Below, piece after piece: positions 41,928 to 54,969 of a stretch of DNA of 64,000 nt. A program made the position numbers and the translations under genes. Source of the DNA: Bursaphelenchus xylophilus (lineage: Eukaryota; Nematoda; Chromadorea; Rhabditida; Aphelenchoididae); NCBI GenBank assembly GCA_904066235.2, contig CAJFCV020000005.1:7869501-7933500 (forward strand), in the 5' to 3' direction. The notes below the pieces were generated by a model, which searched no databases, was not told the DNA's origin, and worked only from the letters and a program-made list of their open reading frames with translations. Each line of letters begins with the position of its first letter. Position 1 is the stretch's first letter.

Positions 41928-44900
41928 CTTCTCGGACGTGGAGGTTGATTGGAGTGAAGTGGAGGCAGAGAATGATTCCTGGCCGCAATAAAAATGCAAA
42001 TATCAGCCCTTATTATCAGCCAACGCAAAAAATGGAAATCAGGCCCTGAAGGAAAATGGTTAAATGAAGAAATACATACTCGAAAAAGCGATTATTTTCC
42101 AGATGACTAAGAGCGGGTGATGACTTGGTACGGTAGGGATGACAAAACAGTTTGCATGATGATAAAAAAATCCGGGTTTTAGATTATGACATAAAAGTGG
42201 GGAAGATAAACGCACAATGAACCTCTGAACAACATACTGCCCTACAGTTTTCGGCCAAGAAGAACCCTCCTTCAAAAAGACTCTTTTATTTTTTTGGTCT
42301 CTTGGAACTCGTTGTGCAGAGTTTGGCGGTTTATATAATAATACTTTACGCAAGAAATCCGTTTTTTGAGCAAAAAATTGCACTACAATCTAATGAAGGT
42401 ACGTTACGTGCAATTCTAATTCCCAACGTTATAACGTTGCCCTTTAGGACATCAAGCCCACAAAAGTGCCAAAAACAATTAAAATCTCATTATTTACGCG
42501 AGTTTGAAAAAGGGATACGGTGAGAAGTGCATTAGATGAGTCATATATACATATACGTAATAATATATTTATACACGGTCTCGAATTGGGAGTTCCTTAT
42601 AACAGTCTGGATAACAAAATGGAGAACGGGAGAATTTGTTTATTGGACTCAGCGTCCATATGGCGGAATGTATATTTTTTCAATTAGGATATAAAGGCAA
42701 ATGAGATGGTGGCCGTAAATGAGATTTTAAGATCGCTGTAAATGAATGGACAGCGCATAGAACGGCAGACGAGCTGTAGAGAGGACGCATATCAATTCCA
42801 GAAAACTTTAGTTCCCGATTTACAAGGGCACCTGATATGCCACTCTATGTAAAGACATGAGTCACATGGTCGCATTATAGAGATAGTCACTTGCATAGTC
42901 ACATTACAGAACTTTCTCGAAAATTCTACAACTTCCATAACTTTTCCTGAAATTTTGGCAGAGACTTTCCGTCCAACCTAAGGATGGACGACTACCGAAA
43001 AAAGTTGTTTTTCGCATCCACAGCGTCTGCACAACAAATTCTCGTATCTTCGGCCTTAAAAAATCTCGGCCATTTTTTCAACAAGGACAACTAGGAAGCT
43101 CGCATGTGTTTTATATTAGAAAACAGTGATCAAGTTGGAAGAGTGACAATTTATGTCTTTTTTCGCACAAAATTCTTAAAATTCCAGCTGACCTCTGTCC
43201 TCCTCTCTTCATTTTCTATAATCTCTCAAAAGCTTCTGAACAGTCCAGCCAAACGTATGTATATATATTGGTACATCAAACTCAGGTACAACGAAACCGT
43301 CCTATAAAAAAGATTTTAGCGGTTTTAGGAGCCAATTGCCACCAGCCTCCATACAACGAACCCGCTCTGCAATAACTTTTTTTGGCTCTGCGGTTTTTCA
43401 CAGAGGTTTGACTATGATTTAATTGCGGCTTGATAGAGCAAACCAGCTAAACTTTTATAGATAATCGCTGTTTTCATGATAAACGATCTATTCCTACCTA
43501 CAAGACCAAAAAACATTCCCATGTCCTCATTTCCGAGCAATCTGACAAAGCTTAATGTCTTTTTCGCAATCCCCCAAAGCCTTGTTTATACCATGTTTAT
43601 CCCAACATAAAGTACGCGTCCTCAAAGGGTACAGCTTAAGAAATTGAAATTGGACCAAAACATCGAATAATTAAACAAAATATTCTTCAACACCTGCCAG
43701 GTGGAATGGAAGTTGGCAAAATGCCATTAATTTCGAATCAGATAGGACTGAAGGAAGAGGAAAAGGCTGACAATGAGCGGAATGGACGGGGCAAATAAAT
43801 TGGAACCGGAATGTTTATAAATTGTTGAAAGGGATGTCGAAAACAATGAGTAAATATAGACGGTCCTGTTAAATGTATATCTGATTGGATGAGATAGAAG
43901 GTCAGTGTATTACCTTGCAAAATCAATCCTAAATTGTCCCAGGTTTTATCAAAATAAATGCGTCGAATTTCGACCGTTGTGGCTTATAACAATGCGAACT
44001 TGTTTATGATGATTCAGCAAATGTAATGTCATCAAAGACCTCCAAAAAACCGTAATTTCAAAACCTCTTGTTCGTAATTGACCACAAAAGGAGATTTGGT
44101 TGTTTTGTTTTTGCTCCCCTAAAAAAGTGTAGCCATGACAGCCTTGTTTAAAGTAGCCGATTGAGAAATAATGGAGTCGGCTTCACGTGGATACAAAAAG
44201 CATGCAAAAAACAAACATTCATTCGGATATAACATATTCAATTCTCTGAGATCCCGAAGCCTATGAAATGATGTCCAATGTTTGCGGAGAAAGTGTTTGA
44301 CATAACAGTGGGCATAAGGCTTGGGAAAACTGTAAATCCAAAAAAAACAATTTCTTGAATTGATCGTTTTTTATCTTTTTCTACATAGAAAGAATATAGC
44401 GAAAACAGACATAAGTAAGATTCTTTAATGTTTTTGTGCAAAATTCCTCATTTTTGTTCAGTGTTTCAAAAGCCAGAAAAAATGCGTTTGAAGGCTATGC
44501 ATACTTGTGCACATGCAGATTCTATAAAGATTGAATTTTTTTAATGCTGTACGAACGTATATATGTATAGTATGACAGCCGGCTCGGATTTTGTGTTCAG
44601 ACTGTGAAAACAAAGACCGATCTGTTTGATCTCTTTGAATTCCACGCAACATTCCGGAGACGTTTACGAATTTCCCTTTCGAATTTCAATTGCATTCCTT
44701 TCATCGTGCTTATTATATCATGCAAAGATCATACAAAGAACGACTCAAAGTTGCTTCTTTTGCAAGGAGGACTCGAGGCTCAACGCATCAAAATCTTGTA
44801 AGCCCTTTTGGTCTCATATGTCCTATATGTGCTCTGGAGATGTACATATCCCAAGCACTCCCTTCATTACTATAAATTTACTTTATAAACATATACTAAA

Positions 44901-44965
44901 AGAAAATACAGTAAGCAGGATCAAATAGCCAAAGCTCCTTTCCCTTCGACCTTTCCCTTTCTCTT
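41928..44965. other. Gene-poor stretch
   Basis: Short frames only. 42957-42981 matches one terminus of the mariner-like element at 31557-32764 (GAGACTTTCCGTCCAACCTA), but no partner end is seen within the stretch, so it is a solo end or deleted copy. Confidence 0.55.
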
Positions 44966-47041
44966 CTACATATCCTTGGAGTTGGTTGAACCGTGTTTCT
45001 TGGAATCCTTTGTATTCTTGCCGGCTGCGGCGCTGTTAGAGGCTGCCGACGTTGAGTTCTTGGATCCTTTAGTCGACTTTGCAGTGCTTTTACTTTTGTC
45101 CTTTCCCTTTCCTTTTCCCTTCCCTTTTCCTTTGCCCTTTCCTTTTCCGTGTTTGCGGCCTAAAAAATAAAAAGATCAAAAAAAAAAATATAAGCCATCA
45201 AAAAATTGATTTTTTGCGGATAGACTTTAAACTTACGATGTCTTCGGACCTTTCTGCGGCGATGGCAAATGCAGGCAGTGAAGATTACCAGAGTGGTCAG
45301 AACGATCAAAAACTCAAAGGCGGCCATGGCGAAGAGAATGATCGTCCATTTCTGCTTTCTAAAGTTACTATACAATATAACAATAAGAAAACTTACACTT
45401 CAACCTGCTGTCGACATTCCTCAAATTCACGGTCCTCTTCGGTGACTCCGCATTTCTGGAAAAGAACATCAACGAAAACAAAAGGTATCAAAAAGTATCA
45501 AGACGTTACCAAGAGGGCAAAGAAATCAAAAAAAAAACATTAATAAGCAACTGTAATCTCCAATGGAAAACAAAATTGCGAACAGTGACAGGTATTGTCA
45601 AAAGATAATAAATGTGTCAGTAATTACAAGAGCTATTAAAAGTCGCAAAAACTATTAACGTCTCCGATAAAGTTCAAAAAAAAAAACTCAAACCCCAAAG
45701 TAACAAAAACATCACAAATTTTCCAACTTTTCAACACCTAAGAGAATAGCCGAGAGAAGAATTTTTCGATGACAAAGCTCTCAAAGAAGGACAACTTACA
45801 ACCGGAAATTCCTCGTCCAGAATTTCCTCCAGAAGCTTATCCTTCCTCCAAGTATACACTCCATCGATTTTGTCGGCCGTAATTCTCTTATCTGGATAAC
45901 ACAAGAAAATGGACTTGTCCGGCTTTGACTTTCTGACTTGGCATCCGTCAAGCTTTTGAACATCCGCTCGATAAGTATTTTCATAGGTATAAAAGCGGAT
46001 TGCATCGTTTCCCGTTGGATAAACGGCAAAAACCACTCCCCTGTTCTTCAGCAGCCCGGACTGTTGGATATTCTCCACAGATTCGGTCGTATCCATAAAT
46101 TCTTCGGTCTTGTTGATTGAGTTCAACGTTCGCATATAAATCTTGTCCTGTCCCACCTTGTATTCCAAGATTCGGGCGTTGAAGACGACGTCTTCGTCTG
46201 AAAAATGCGTAAAGAAATCGCAGGCTAACCGACCCTGAACATAGCCAATTCCAATTCCGGAGATGAGTTTGTCGCTAGGGATATTGGTATAGACCAGGAA
46301 GCCAGGCGGAGTGTGGATGATCTTCTCGGAATAGATGACGCTTCTGACGAGGGCGTGGACATCCTTCTGTTCCTTGTTCTTGCATATGGCCGAAATGTAC
46401 AGGGTGTGCCAATCAGCAAAAGCGGCATAGTTAGTGGGAACAATCTTGCAGTGGGGACCAAGTACTAAAGATAGAAGCATGAGAAGTCGATCTATTCAAA
46501 AGGCAAAGAATTCAGCTATCGAAAAATTTTCCAATTTGGAACAAATCCAAAAGTATCAAAAGTTATCCAAAAGTGTAATGCTTACAACTTTCGAAAATTC
46601 AGAGAAAACGAAAGAACGATAAAAATTTTTTCACAACTTCCTTACCATGGGACAAGTCCACACTTTGCGACAGGCCAAAGACTTCATCTCCACCTTCGCT
46701 TCGGGGATAGACCGTGCCGTACTGGACTGTTTTCCCATCGTCTTGGGCAACCACAATCAGCAGAATCTTGTCGCTGAGGATGACTGTCTTGGCATTTGCG
46801 CATGGGCTGAAATAGGAGGGAAATTAGGAACTCAAAAGTCGCTAGAAGCGCTGTACTTCTGGTACGGATGGTCAAAATCCCGCCCAACTTACCCCGCATT
46901 TAAATTGGTGATCTTGCCATCGGCCGCCCATTTGCAGTTGGCGTCCAGCCGAAAGTATTCCACACCGCTTGCAAATCCAGCCAATCCACAGAGTAGCAGC
47001 GCTCCCAGCAGCTGAATTGTGAAAGGCCGCCGAATCGGCAT
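44966..47041 (-). CDS. Type I membrane protein with Lys/Gly-rich tail, 449 aa, unknown
   Basis: Six minus-strand exons: 47041-46893, 46806-46646, 46464-45800, 45455-45397, 45358-45237 and 45159-44966. Phases close to 449 aa. The signal peptide is in IQLLGALLLCGLAGFASG. The ectodomain of about 330 residues has spaced Cys (DANCKWAA, GPHCKIV, DGCQVRK, KCGVTEED, FEECRQQ). One helix (WTIILFAMAAFEFLIVLTTL) leads to CHRRRKVRRH. The tail is an extreme KGKGKGKG run, then Ser/Thr/Lys. Repeated YxT and beta-rich stretches (DWHTLYISAICKN, RFYTYENTYRAD) suggest a beta-propeller or similar fold, which is inference only. A STATAWAARS motif lies 41 bp upstream. I do not recognise the family. Confidence 0.8.
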
Positions 47042-47081
47042 TCTTCGGTCATGAAATGAAAAGTTTTCCGACCGGAATGTG

Positions 47082-47091
47082 GCTTTTATAC
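47082..47091 (-). promoter_or_regulatory. STATAWAARS motif / TATA box of the type I membrane protein gene
   Basis: GTATAAAAGC on the minus strand, 40 bp before the ATG at 47041: the same 10-mer and spacing as in the pel genes. Confidence 0.6.
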
Positions 47092-47101
47092 TTGAAAATT
47101 G

Positions 47102-47736
47102 TTTTATTGAATATTCAAATTTTTTCGATCGATTTTTTTGATTTTTTTATTTATTTTTTATTTGTCCCTTTTTCAATAAAATTTCGTGTGCACATGGATT
47201 AAAACCGCCATGAACATCTTCTTTTTGAGACTTTGAAAAAAACGTATCGCGATTGTGTGGCAGAAATCGACGGCTTTACATGGTGTACGATTATCACTAT
47301 CTGTAACATTGCTCAATAGAGTCGAAAGGAAGGATACGCATCACGTAAGGATTAGAAAAGCCAATGCTTTTATTTGCGTATTTATTGTGCAGTCGTTTAC
47401 TACAGTATTGCCCAACATAAACGAGTCTTGAGCATCGAAATAAAGTCGAAAAAACGGGGGAAATACAGTCGAAAAAAAAAGATTATTTTTTTGCTTGCAA
47501 CTGTGTGTTTTGCGGGATGTGTTTATGCTACGGTTTCTTCTCTTTGCAACCTTATTTTTCTACAATGTGCCTTTCATCATCATGCAGAGCTTCCGTGTTT
47601 ACATTTGTTCAGAAATACAGTGAATCCAGGTGGCATGGAATTAAACTCAAATTTTAGTAGTTGATTTTTATTTTATGTTTAAATCTCACCTGTCCTTCAA
47701 ATTATCTTGTAGTGAAAAGAGTTGTTGTAAGTGCAA
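47102..47736. other. Intergenic, nothing seen
   Basis: AT-rich. The 96-codon frame at 47374-47664 has no supporting feature. Confidence 0.5.
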
Positions 47737-48965
47737 ATGCCCGGCTATAACCTACCAAGTAAGACCATCTTAGACTGGTATGTGGTTATTCTAAGATCAG
47801 TGTTGGTCTTGGACTTGATTGCCGTTGCTTTCACAGTTTTTGTGATTTTTAAGGGTAAGCCAAACGCTAGGATTGCAATAACTTGATTAATGTCTGCTTC
47901 TAGCATCTAACAGCAGTATCAAGCAGTACAGTTACTTTCTTATTCACCATTTGGCCTGGTAAGATAATATTAAATTAATGACCACTTCGGCAGCGTATTT
48001 GTTGGTTCTTTCTGGACCTGTTTTTGCCCTTTCAGGTGTGCTATTGGAGAGTCATTAGTCCAACTGCGAGGAACGGTCTCACTTGGCGAAAATCAATGCT
48101 TTCTTTTCTACGGGTTGGATGAATACTTGCCTCGGAAAGTAATGTTGCATTACTTGTTCTTCTCGTCGATTGCATCGCTGTCTCGAGGAGCCTGCGAAGT
48201 ATTCTTGTTTCTTTTTCGGTTTGCCGCTTCGATCCATCCGGATTCCAGATTTTACTTTGACATTCACAGCATTCCAGTTTGGAAGACGTTTGTCTTTCTG
48301 TACTGTTTAATTGCGATTAATGTGTATGCTTTTCTAGTAAGTTAATTGTGTGTGTATAGCTATGCTTCAACTTCCAGACTCGAGTCTACGACACTGATGA
48401 GACCTTTCAATCCCGGTTTTACAATATCTCTCAAACCGATTCTGATCTCGCCCGTTTCGCTGAAGGAAAGACGATTCTTTGTTTTCGTGAAGAAACGGTT
48501 TCATCTCACTTAGTTGGAACCGCCTTATTTTATATGATTCTAACAGCCTTACTGCTTCTAGTAATGTTTTATAATATCAAAACCTCTGCGTCTTCACTAC
48601 CTACCCGACAAACTCAGCTGGCATTGCTCAACACACTCGTCGCGCAGTCTGTTCTGCACGCAATTTTCATTTCAATACCTGCTGCGCTGATTGGAAGCGA
48701 TGTTACAAATCCGGAAGTGCCTATGATGACAATTGTTTTTCACTCGTCTATGGGCAATTATACGCACATAAGTTGTCTAATGCTGTTGGTGATTATCAAG
48801 TCTTTTCGGTCGTATTCGGTAAATCTGATTGGGAAGTGCTTCAAAGTTGGACGGCAACAGATTGAGCCGATAAGCCAACGTGCGAGGAGATGGTGGTCAA
48901 TTTCTCAAATTCCTGAGACGACAATAGCCCCACAGAATCTGACGGAAATGAAAAATCACTCATAG
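47737..48965 (+). CDS. Divergent serpentine receptor, 353 aa
   Basis: Exons 47737-47854, 47904-47958, 48036-48336 and 48378-48965 have closing phases. TM1 is in VLVLDLIAVAFTVFVIFK. A Cys-bearing loop (LGENQCFLFYGLDEYLPRK) precedes TM3-TM4. TM5 follows a long extracellular loop with the second Cys (TILCFREETV). TM6-TM7 end in NYTHISCLMLLVIIKSFRSY, the nematode-receptor pattern of a last helix followed by a basic, aromatic-bearing segment. The exon layout differs from the three 177-nt-exon receptors in this window, so it belongs to a different sr- class. It would be a 7TM chemosensory receptor; ligand unknown. Confidence 0.75.
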
Positions 48966-50747
48966 TCAGGATTTATCACATTACAGTATAACAGTGGGGC
49001 TACGAATCTATCTAGCCCCGAAATGACTTCATGTTTATTTGAATAAGAAGATAAATTTAGAAAAAACAGTGACTTTGAAAAGTTCAAAAGCAAAGACATT
49101 TACAAAATACTCGTTCCACAGTAAGTACTGTCTTCTGAAAATGTAACGATATTTCCGAGCAACGAAACCTGAGAATAGTTGTAGTTTCTTAGTCTTGTCA
49201 CCTGCCCCGTTCCGTGTTGCAAATTTTTGCTTTACTGAAACGTATTCACACTACCGTGTTGACATAAGTCTCAAGCTTGTTCAAATCAAAAAAAGCTTAC
49301 TGTAGCCGCATTTACTGTAATTAATGGGCACATTTTTCTGCAGATAAACTCGCTAAGGAAAAACGACGTGACCGCCGTGTCTGCCGTTTCTGAGAAACGT
49401 TTTGCGCAAATTTCTAGCATGACGGGAAAGATTTAAATACTTGAATAATAATGACTTTTGTCAGTAAATTTAGTTCTTACCTAATTTTTTTAAAATCTTG
49501 AATATACATAATTTCTGTGACTTTATCGGATGATCAAGCAGAGATCATTGCGTTAACAAGTCTAAAAATCCCAAAGCTACATGTTGGCATGGTTGTCAAC
49601 ATGTAGCTTTTTGGTATTTTGAGGTCGGTTGGAACTTGCCTTAAGTCTATTTACTACCACGTATGCCAGCGGTGAAAATCATTTTGTAAATACGAGTTTC
49701 AAGCTTAAATTAAGGACCTAAAGGCTCACATATTCCTTTGATCAGAGATCAAATGGGTCGCCAAGTCTGGTCATGGCGACAAGATATATTTCGAGACGGA
49801 ACTCAAAAGTTGTGATACGAAAGACACATGATCTTTGCGAATTTGTGTTCAGGAGATCAACAGCTTTGTTTTTTGTAGAATCAAGCTGTGAAATGCGTTA
49901 ATGGTGCAGAATTTTGTCTACACATTTCCAATCTCTCTTGTGACCATAGGTGTTACGGTCGACCTTGTGGACACGCCCACTATTTCTGTAATTTGCTGTA
50001 TACGTGGTTCGTTGCATACGTACGTGTGTTATTATGCTGTTGTTCATCAGGCCTAGCAAAGAAACACAGTTGAGACCACGCTTCACCTGGTGTTTCACCA
50101 GTATGTAAACTACAACATCCAATCGGCAAAAATTTCTGAACCCATTGTAGTGGAAACGTGACCGAGACAACGACATTATACCCGGATCTACGAAGAAAAT
50201 CTTGAGCTTGGCATTACGCCTTCCCTCATCGCGGAAGGGTCGAGGGACAGGTGCAGCTGGTTGCAATGAAAGGTCGTCTGGCATTTGCAGCAGAAATAGG
50301 TGGGGAATATCGAATACATAATTAATTTTTGTAGAAATATAACATTGCAAATGGAGTTTCGACAATTTTTTGTTTACTTCCGATTTTTTGGTAGCACTTT
50401 CAAGAATTTTGCAAGACAAACAACGCTTTTCCGTCGTATGTTGCCAAGCCCGCGGACACGTTGTTTAGCGATCGCCTTGAAGAGAGAGGAAAAGAGAAGG
50501 GAAGGAGATGAGTATGCGCATTTTCACCTCCTGAGTATACAAACAAAGATACGAGAAGGGGAAGAGAGAGAGAAAGGTGCATTTCGGTGCTTTTGGAAAA
50601 ATATTTTATCGGGATTTTTGCTCAAATTATTTTCGGGTTTTGATACAGTTTCAAGGGTATCAAAGCTACGTCTTTTTGAGAAGTTGGTTTTTACGGATCT
50701 TTGATCTATAAAAAAATGTTTTTTCATCAAGTTCTTTAGATTGCCGG
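48966..50747. other. Intergenic with a strong hairpin
   Basis: No gene supported; the 173-codon minus frame (49898-50419) shows no domain. A hairpin lies at 49571-49614. Confidence 0.5.
49571..49614. repeat. Hairpin: 16-bp stem, 10-nt loop
   Basis: CCAAAGCTACATGTTG pairs perfectly with its complement at 49597-49614, apart from two extra T. The stem is too short for a typical miRNA precursor and could be a small MITE relic. Confidence 0.7.
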
Positions 50748-51369
50748 ATGTATCGACATTTTTACAATGACGAACCGGGAACGACAAAGCCCCCATATTC
50801 CATTGATCTCGCAGCGAGTAGAATACAGTCCGTTGCCGGAAAAATAAACACGTTGGTAGGAGAGGTAAGAGTCACCCATCTATTGTGTTTTTAAAATCCT
50901 TACGAATAGAAATGCAAATATCATCAAAGATAAGAGCGTGAGTCAGCAAAAAAATACATGTTTCACTTTGTACGACTAAACGCGTTTTCAGGTAAAAACA
51001 AATGGCAAAATAATAACAACAAAGGGAGACGAAGTAGTAACAAGTCTGGATGTCAGCTTCCGTCAACTTTCAACGGACTTTGACCAGCTTTTGGTGGGTG
51101 ATATATTTTTCTCGTTGTGTGGTTACAAATTGAAACTTTTGAGACTCATTTTTTTAATATTTTAAAAATTACAATTTTTTTTCTAGGGCACAGCCAGCGA
51201 TAAGTTCGCAGGATTTCCCCTGTCCATTCTTTACACATTTCTAATCGTCGCGTTGGTCGCCATCTTCCTAGCAATGATATTTCTGATATTCTACGCCCTT
51301 CACAAATTCGCTGCCAAGAAATACGAATCCCTCGATTCTCCACAACCCTCCGAGATCTCTGCCATATAA
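50748..51369 (+). CDS. Small C-terminally anchored membrane protein, 133 aa, unknown
   Basis: Exons 50748-50864, 50992-51093 and 51187-51369, all phase 0. There is no signal peptide. A hydrophilic N-terminal 90 residues include KTNGKIITTKGDEVVTS and RQLSTDFDQLLGTASDK, with heptad-like hydrophobic spacing. One strong helix (LSILYTFLIVALVAIFLAMI) is followed by a short tail (HKFAAKKYESLDSPQPSE). The arrangement recalls SNARE-like or other tail-anchored proteins but no family motif is clear. The gene is convergent with the DUF229 gene, 40 bp between stops. Confidence 0.7.
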
Positions 51370-51409
51370 CACAATGTATGTACATGCGTTTCAATTATTA
51401 TTTATTGCC

Positions 51410-53979
51410 CTACTGACACTTACAAAGGTCTTTCAATATGTAAATTTTACAATTAGTCGAACTGAGTGTAATAAATGGATCGATTTCTAAAAATACATCG
51501 CCAGTAAGGCGATTATAGCTGAATCGCGAGGTAAAGTTGAGCACAAAGTTGTTGTGAACAGTCGTAGCATTCATATTTCCTGTAGTCTCCAGGAGATAGA
51601 TCTCATTGTCGGCCGGCGTTCGATACTTTTTCTGAAACTTGAATTCGATGAGGTTTTTGATAAAACGGACTCCAAATCTGGCCAGCGGATTCATACTCAA
51701 AATTTTGATGGTTGGTATGCGGTTGAACGTGTAGTTGTGAACGCAGGGCATCTCAGATGTTGTAGAGTTTATATAATCGGAAAGGAGAGCGTCTATTTTT
51801 GTGGCAATGTTGTGTTTGGCCCGAACTTTGGACTAAAAAAGACGTTAGCTTTTTTGCAAAGGTCCTGTCCGCCTACCGTATCTTCTACTTTCTCCATGCA
51901 AGTGCAATGATTTTGTGGGATTAAAATATCTGTGCATGTCCGATTTAGAGGGATATCTTGAAACAGCGAAGTTCCTCTTGTTTTGGTATTCAAGTCCCCG
52001 AAAAGCACCTCATGTAGAGTTTGATGGATATCATAATTAGACACGAGCCGATTCTGATTCTCCTCAAGTTTTCGAACCTTCTCGGGATAAAGTTTTTTGA
52101 ATCTTTTGGGAAATCGGATTGAAAACAGTGGCATTCTTTCTTCCAGACGGCCAGTATAGGTTTTCTGGATGCTTCTCTGGAAAGTTGCAGTCTTCTACTC
52201 ATTCAAGCTTCCTTACAATTCTATGGCCATGATCACCCATTATAATGTGAATAGTGTTTTCGAATCCTCCTGACTTTTTGAGATCTTCTAAACTGTGATA
52301 AATATCCGGGTCGAGCAATCCAACAGCAGCTGGATCATCGTGAGTTAAAGCTGTTAAGAATGTGAAACCAAAGTGAGAGTGGTTTCTGAACTTCAAAGCA
52401 AAGTTTTTCCATAGCTTTAGGTACCGTCTTGAAGCCAGTTCTCCTTCAACGCAGTGGAAACGGGCATTCTTCTTGGAGTAAAGGTAGGAGTAAAAGGGGC
52501 TGAAATTGTTTTGGAGGCATGTTCCTAACCCCTACCGAAAGTAGAAATCGGCTGGGGGCCGGAGAAATCCTTTGAAGAGACCGTAACTGAATAGCCCTAA
52601 TTTTGTGACCATAATATCGTCATTCCACATGGTTGTGTAACCGAGCTCTGCAAATTGGATGTGAGTCTTAGTATGCTTTTAACGAGGGTTTAACCCAGCT
52701 TGCTTTACCTTTAACCCTCTTGATAAACAACTCTTTTTCCCATTTCCGATTCAGCAAGTCGCGTTCTAGGAACGTCAAATTCAAAGGGACCACTCTCCCT
52801 GGATAGTCGAATGCTGGCCCAATTGTCATCCCTGTCAAAATCGGCATCAAATTCACAGCAGAATTGTCAGCAACCTGAGACAATTCATTAAGAAGACTGC
52901 AGACCTACCTTGTTATATCCCCAGAGAATTTTAAACCCGTTTTCTTTCATGAACTTCAACGTTTTTGGAGCATGTCTGAAATCGCCAGCAGATTTCAACC
53001 AGTATTACTTTTCGTCTACCTGTAGAATTGATTTCTTGAAGTGCTGTCTAAAACCAGAATCGAAATGGAGAATTGATTATCCTTGGTAAAAGCGGAGTTT
53101 TGTTGATGACGAGCGACCTTCTTTTTGGGAAAAGTTGCAAATGCATTAGTGTAAATCAATGTGTTTCTTTTGTTCCGACATTCAACAGAAAATTGCACTT
53201 TGTCAATGTAGAAGGGCTTGTTTTTTGGGAGCTGGAAGTTATTATAAGCGCTGTGGTCTGAAAAACCTCACCTCAATCTTTTTCCCAACGTATCTGAAGT
53301 ATTTTATATTTGGTGCGAGAGTCCCTGATATCTCCCTAGCATAACATTTTATGTCTTGCAGGCTGTTAGTGAATGGAAATCCTTTGCCAATTAAAATTTC
53401 TCCAGAGTCATACTGTTTTACAGTAATTCCGCCCATTTTTGCCCTTGGCTTTACACATCTCGTTTGAGCGTAATGGCCAACATGGCGGAAGAGATCTTTT
53501 TCGTCTGAAAGTATGTATAAAAACAAGTAGATTAAAGAATATGTTCTACAATTTTTACCTTTCTTTAACACCGGAAATTTACATTGGTTTTCGTATGGAT
53601 GGCTAGTTTTGAAAGACGCCTTAAAAATTTCTTCATGTAACTCATCCAGAGATATTAGAGTGTCATTTATAAAACGTTCTGGGTATGTAGTTGTCTGTAG
53701 CTCAACTGAAAAAATGGGCAATAAAGTCATATGACATTGACATACTGTTGTCTTCTTCGAAGCTTAGACTGGTGTTACATGCTAGAGATATTGAAAGCGT
53801 CGGGTTAAATGAGAAAAAATTCCATAACAAAACTGTAGATATGGCTACTGCTATCTATAATTGATGTTTATTAGAGTAAAGCCTCAACTTACCAGCACCG
53901 CTCGATGCCTTGAGGTCTGCCACTTTAACACGTTCAAAACCCTTAAAATTTTCTCGAATTTACTGAACGACAACGTCAT
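51410..53979 (-). CDS. DUF229 (sulfatase/alkaline-phosphatase-like) membrane protein, 712 aa
   Basis: Eleven minus-strand exons: 53979-53893, 53854-53746, 53705-53559, 53504-53272, 53231-53020, 52975-52909, 52874-52709, 52647-52536, 52499-52217, 52176-51877 and 51832-51410. Phases close to 712 aa. A short cytoplasmic basic segment and signal anchor (AVAISTVLLWNFFSFNPTL) make it type II. Diagnostic blocks: ISILVLDSTSRNQFYR (metal site and nucleophile Ser/Thr region), LPILTGMT-like NLMPILTGMTIGPAF, MWNDDIMVTKLGLF, THDDPAAVGLLD, IIMGDHGHRI and GRLEERMPLFSIRFP. These match nematode DUF229 proteins of the alkaline phosphatase superfamily, predicted lumenal or extracellular hydrolases of unknown substrate. 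The retained DDxx and DHGHR residues suggest a preserved metal site. Confidence 0.88.
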
Positions 53980-54969
53980 CTGGAGCCCGCCAGATCATTT
54001 TACTCTTCTTTTTTTGTTACTTCTATTCGGCTTGTTTCCGTAAATTCTATGAACAGCAGGGATTTAACAGAGTCTGCATAGAAATAATTGAATGTGAACG
54101 GGGAACGCGCACCTTTCCTTTTTCTAATGCAGATATAAAGTATCAATGAGATGCAGCTCAAAAACGGATCATTTAAAATGTCAGTAAACTGTTTTGTTAC
54201 ATCAAAATTTCAACTTGTTTTATTGCCGAATGAATAGCCAATTTATTAGATAGCAACGCCAATGGCAACGGATAAAAAAATTTAGCAGCACTCTGTGTCC
54301 ATGTTCCGAGTTTAACTGATTTATGATTATAATTTATTCCTCTTTTTCAACATGTCCTGCGGATGGTACTGTGAATGATCAAAGAACGGCGCTCGATTGG
54401 TTTTTGCAAAAACAGATGAGGAATGTCTTGCTTGGAGAGAAAATTTGGCCATGGATGAGCGATATGGCCGAAATAGAGTATCTTCGTTGGATGCGATACA
54501 TTGCAACGTCGTGGCTCCTTGAATGGCCTTGACAATAAATTGACGGCTTTCAGAGCGAAACCAGCTGGAAAAAAACAAAAAATACCTACCAGACAAACCT
54601 TGAAGGGGAAATGCAATGGTGGATAACAGCAAGGCAGGAAGCAGCCCTTTTTTTACTTGTTTGCCACTTCGGTTAGCTGCCCACTGGTTCACGCTATAAA
54701 CTGAACAATATTATTTGCATACCAACATCCGCATTCCTTTTATGGTGATCTCGATCACATCTTCCGTTCTTCAATTGCATGACGTTCGTTATTATAACTT
54801 ATACATAAAAAACACCGATATGTTATGTATATAACCGCGGTTGCCCGAAATACGGGATAATCCGGACCTGCCCTGATCGACTACCCCCGAGTTGAAATGC
54901 GGAATCCATTTTCACCGAAAAAATGTTTCAATTAAAACGGACCAAGGCTCGGCTAACGGCAGATCCGAA
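53980..54969. other. Intergenic; weak minus-strand frame
   Basis: A 121-codon minus frame (54327-54692) has a secretory-like stretch (GLLPALLLSTIAFPLQG) and ends at AATAAA, but lacks an ATG, and upstream splices would need introns of 22-29 bp. It is not called as a gene. An AACCGCGGTT palindrome occurs at 54832-54841. Confidence 0.5.

Noticed and set aside
44976..45170. Plus-strand Pro/Phe-rich frame (FPFPFPFP)
   Set aside because: It is antisense to the Lys-Gly tail exon of the membrane protein gene, which has a complete phased exon chain.
53258..53271. A 14-bp intron in the DUF229 gene (GTGAGG...TTCAG)
   Set aside because: It is too short to splice and gives the wrong frame. A 40-bp intron ending at TTCCAG (acceptor before 53231) restores the frame.
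54327..54692. Small secreted protein on the minus strand
   Set aside because: No ATG in frame; rescue would need introns of 22-29 bp.
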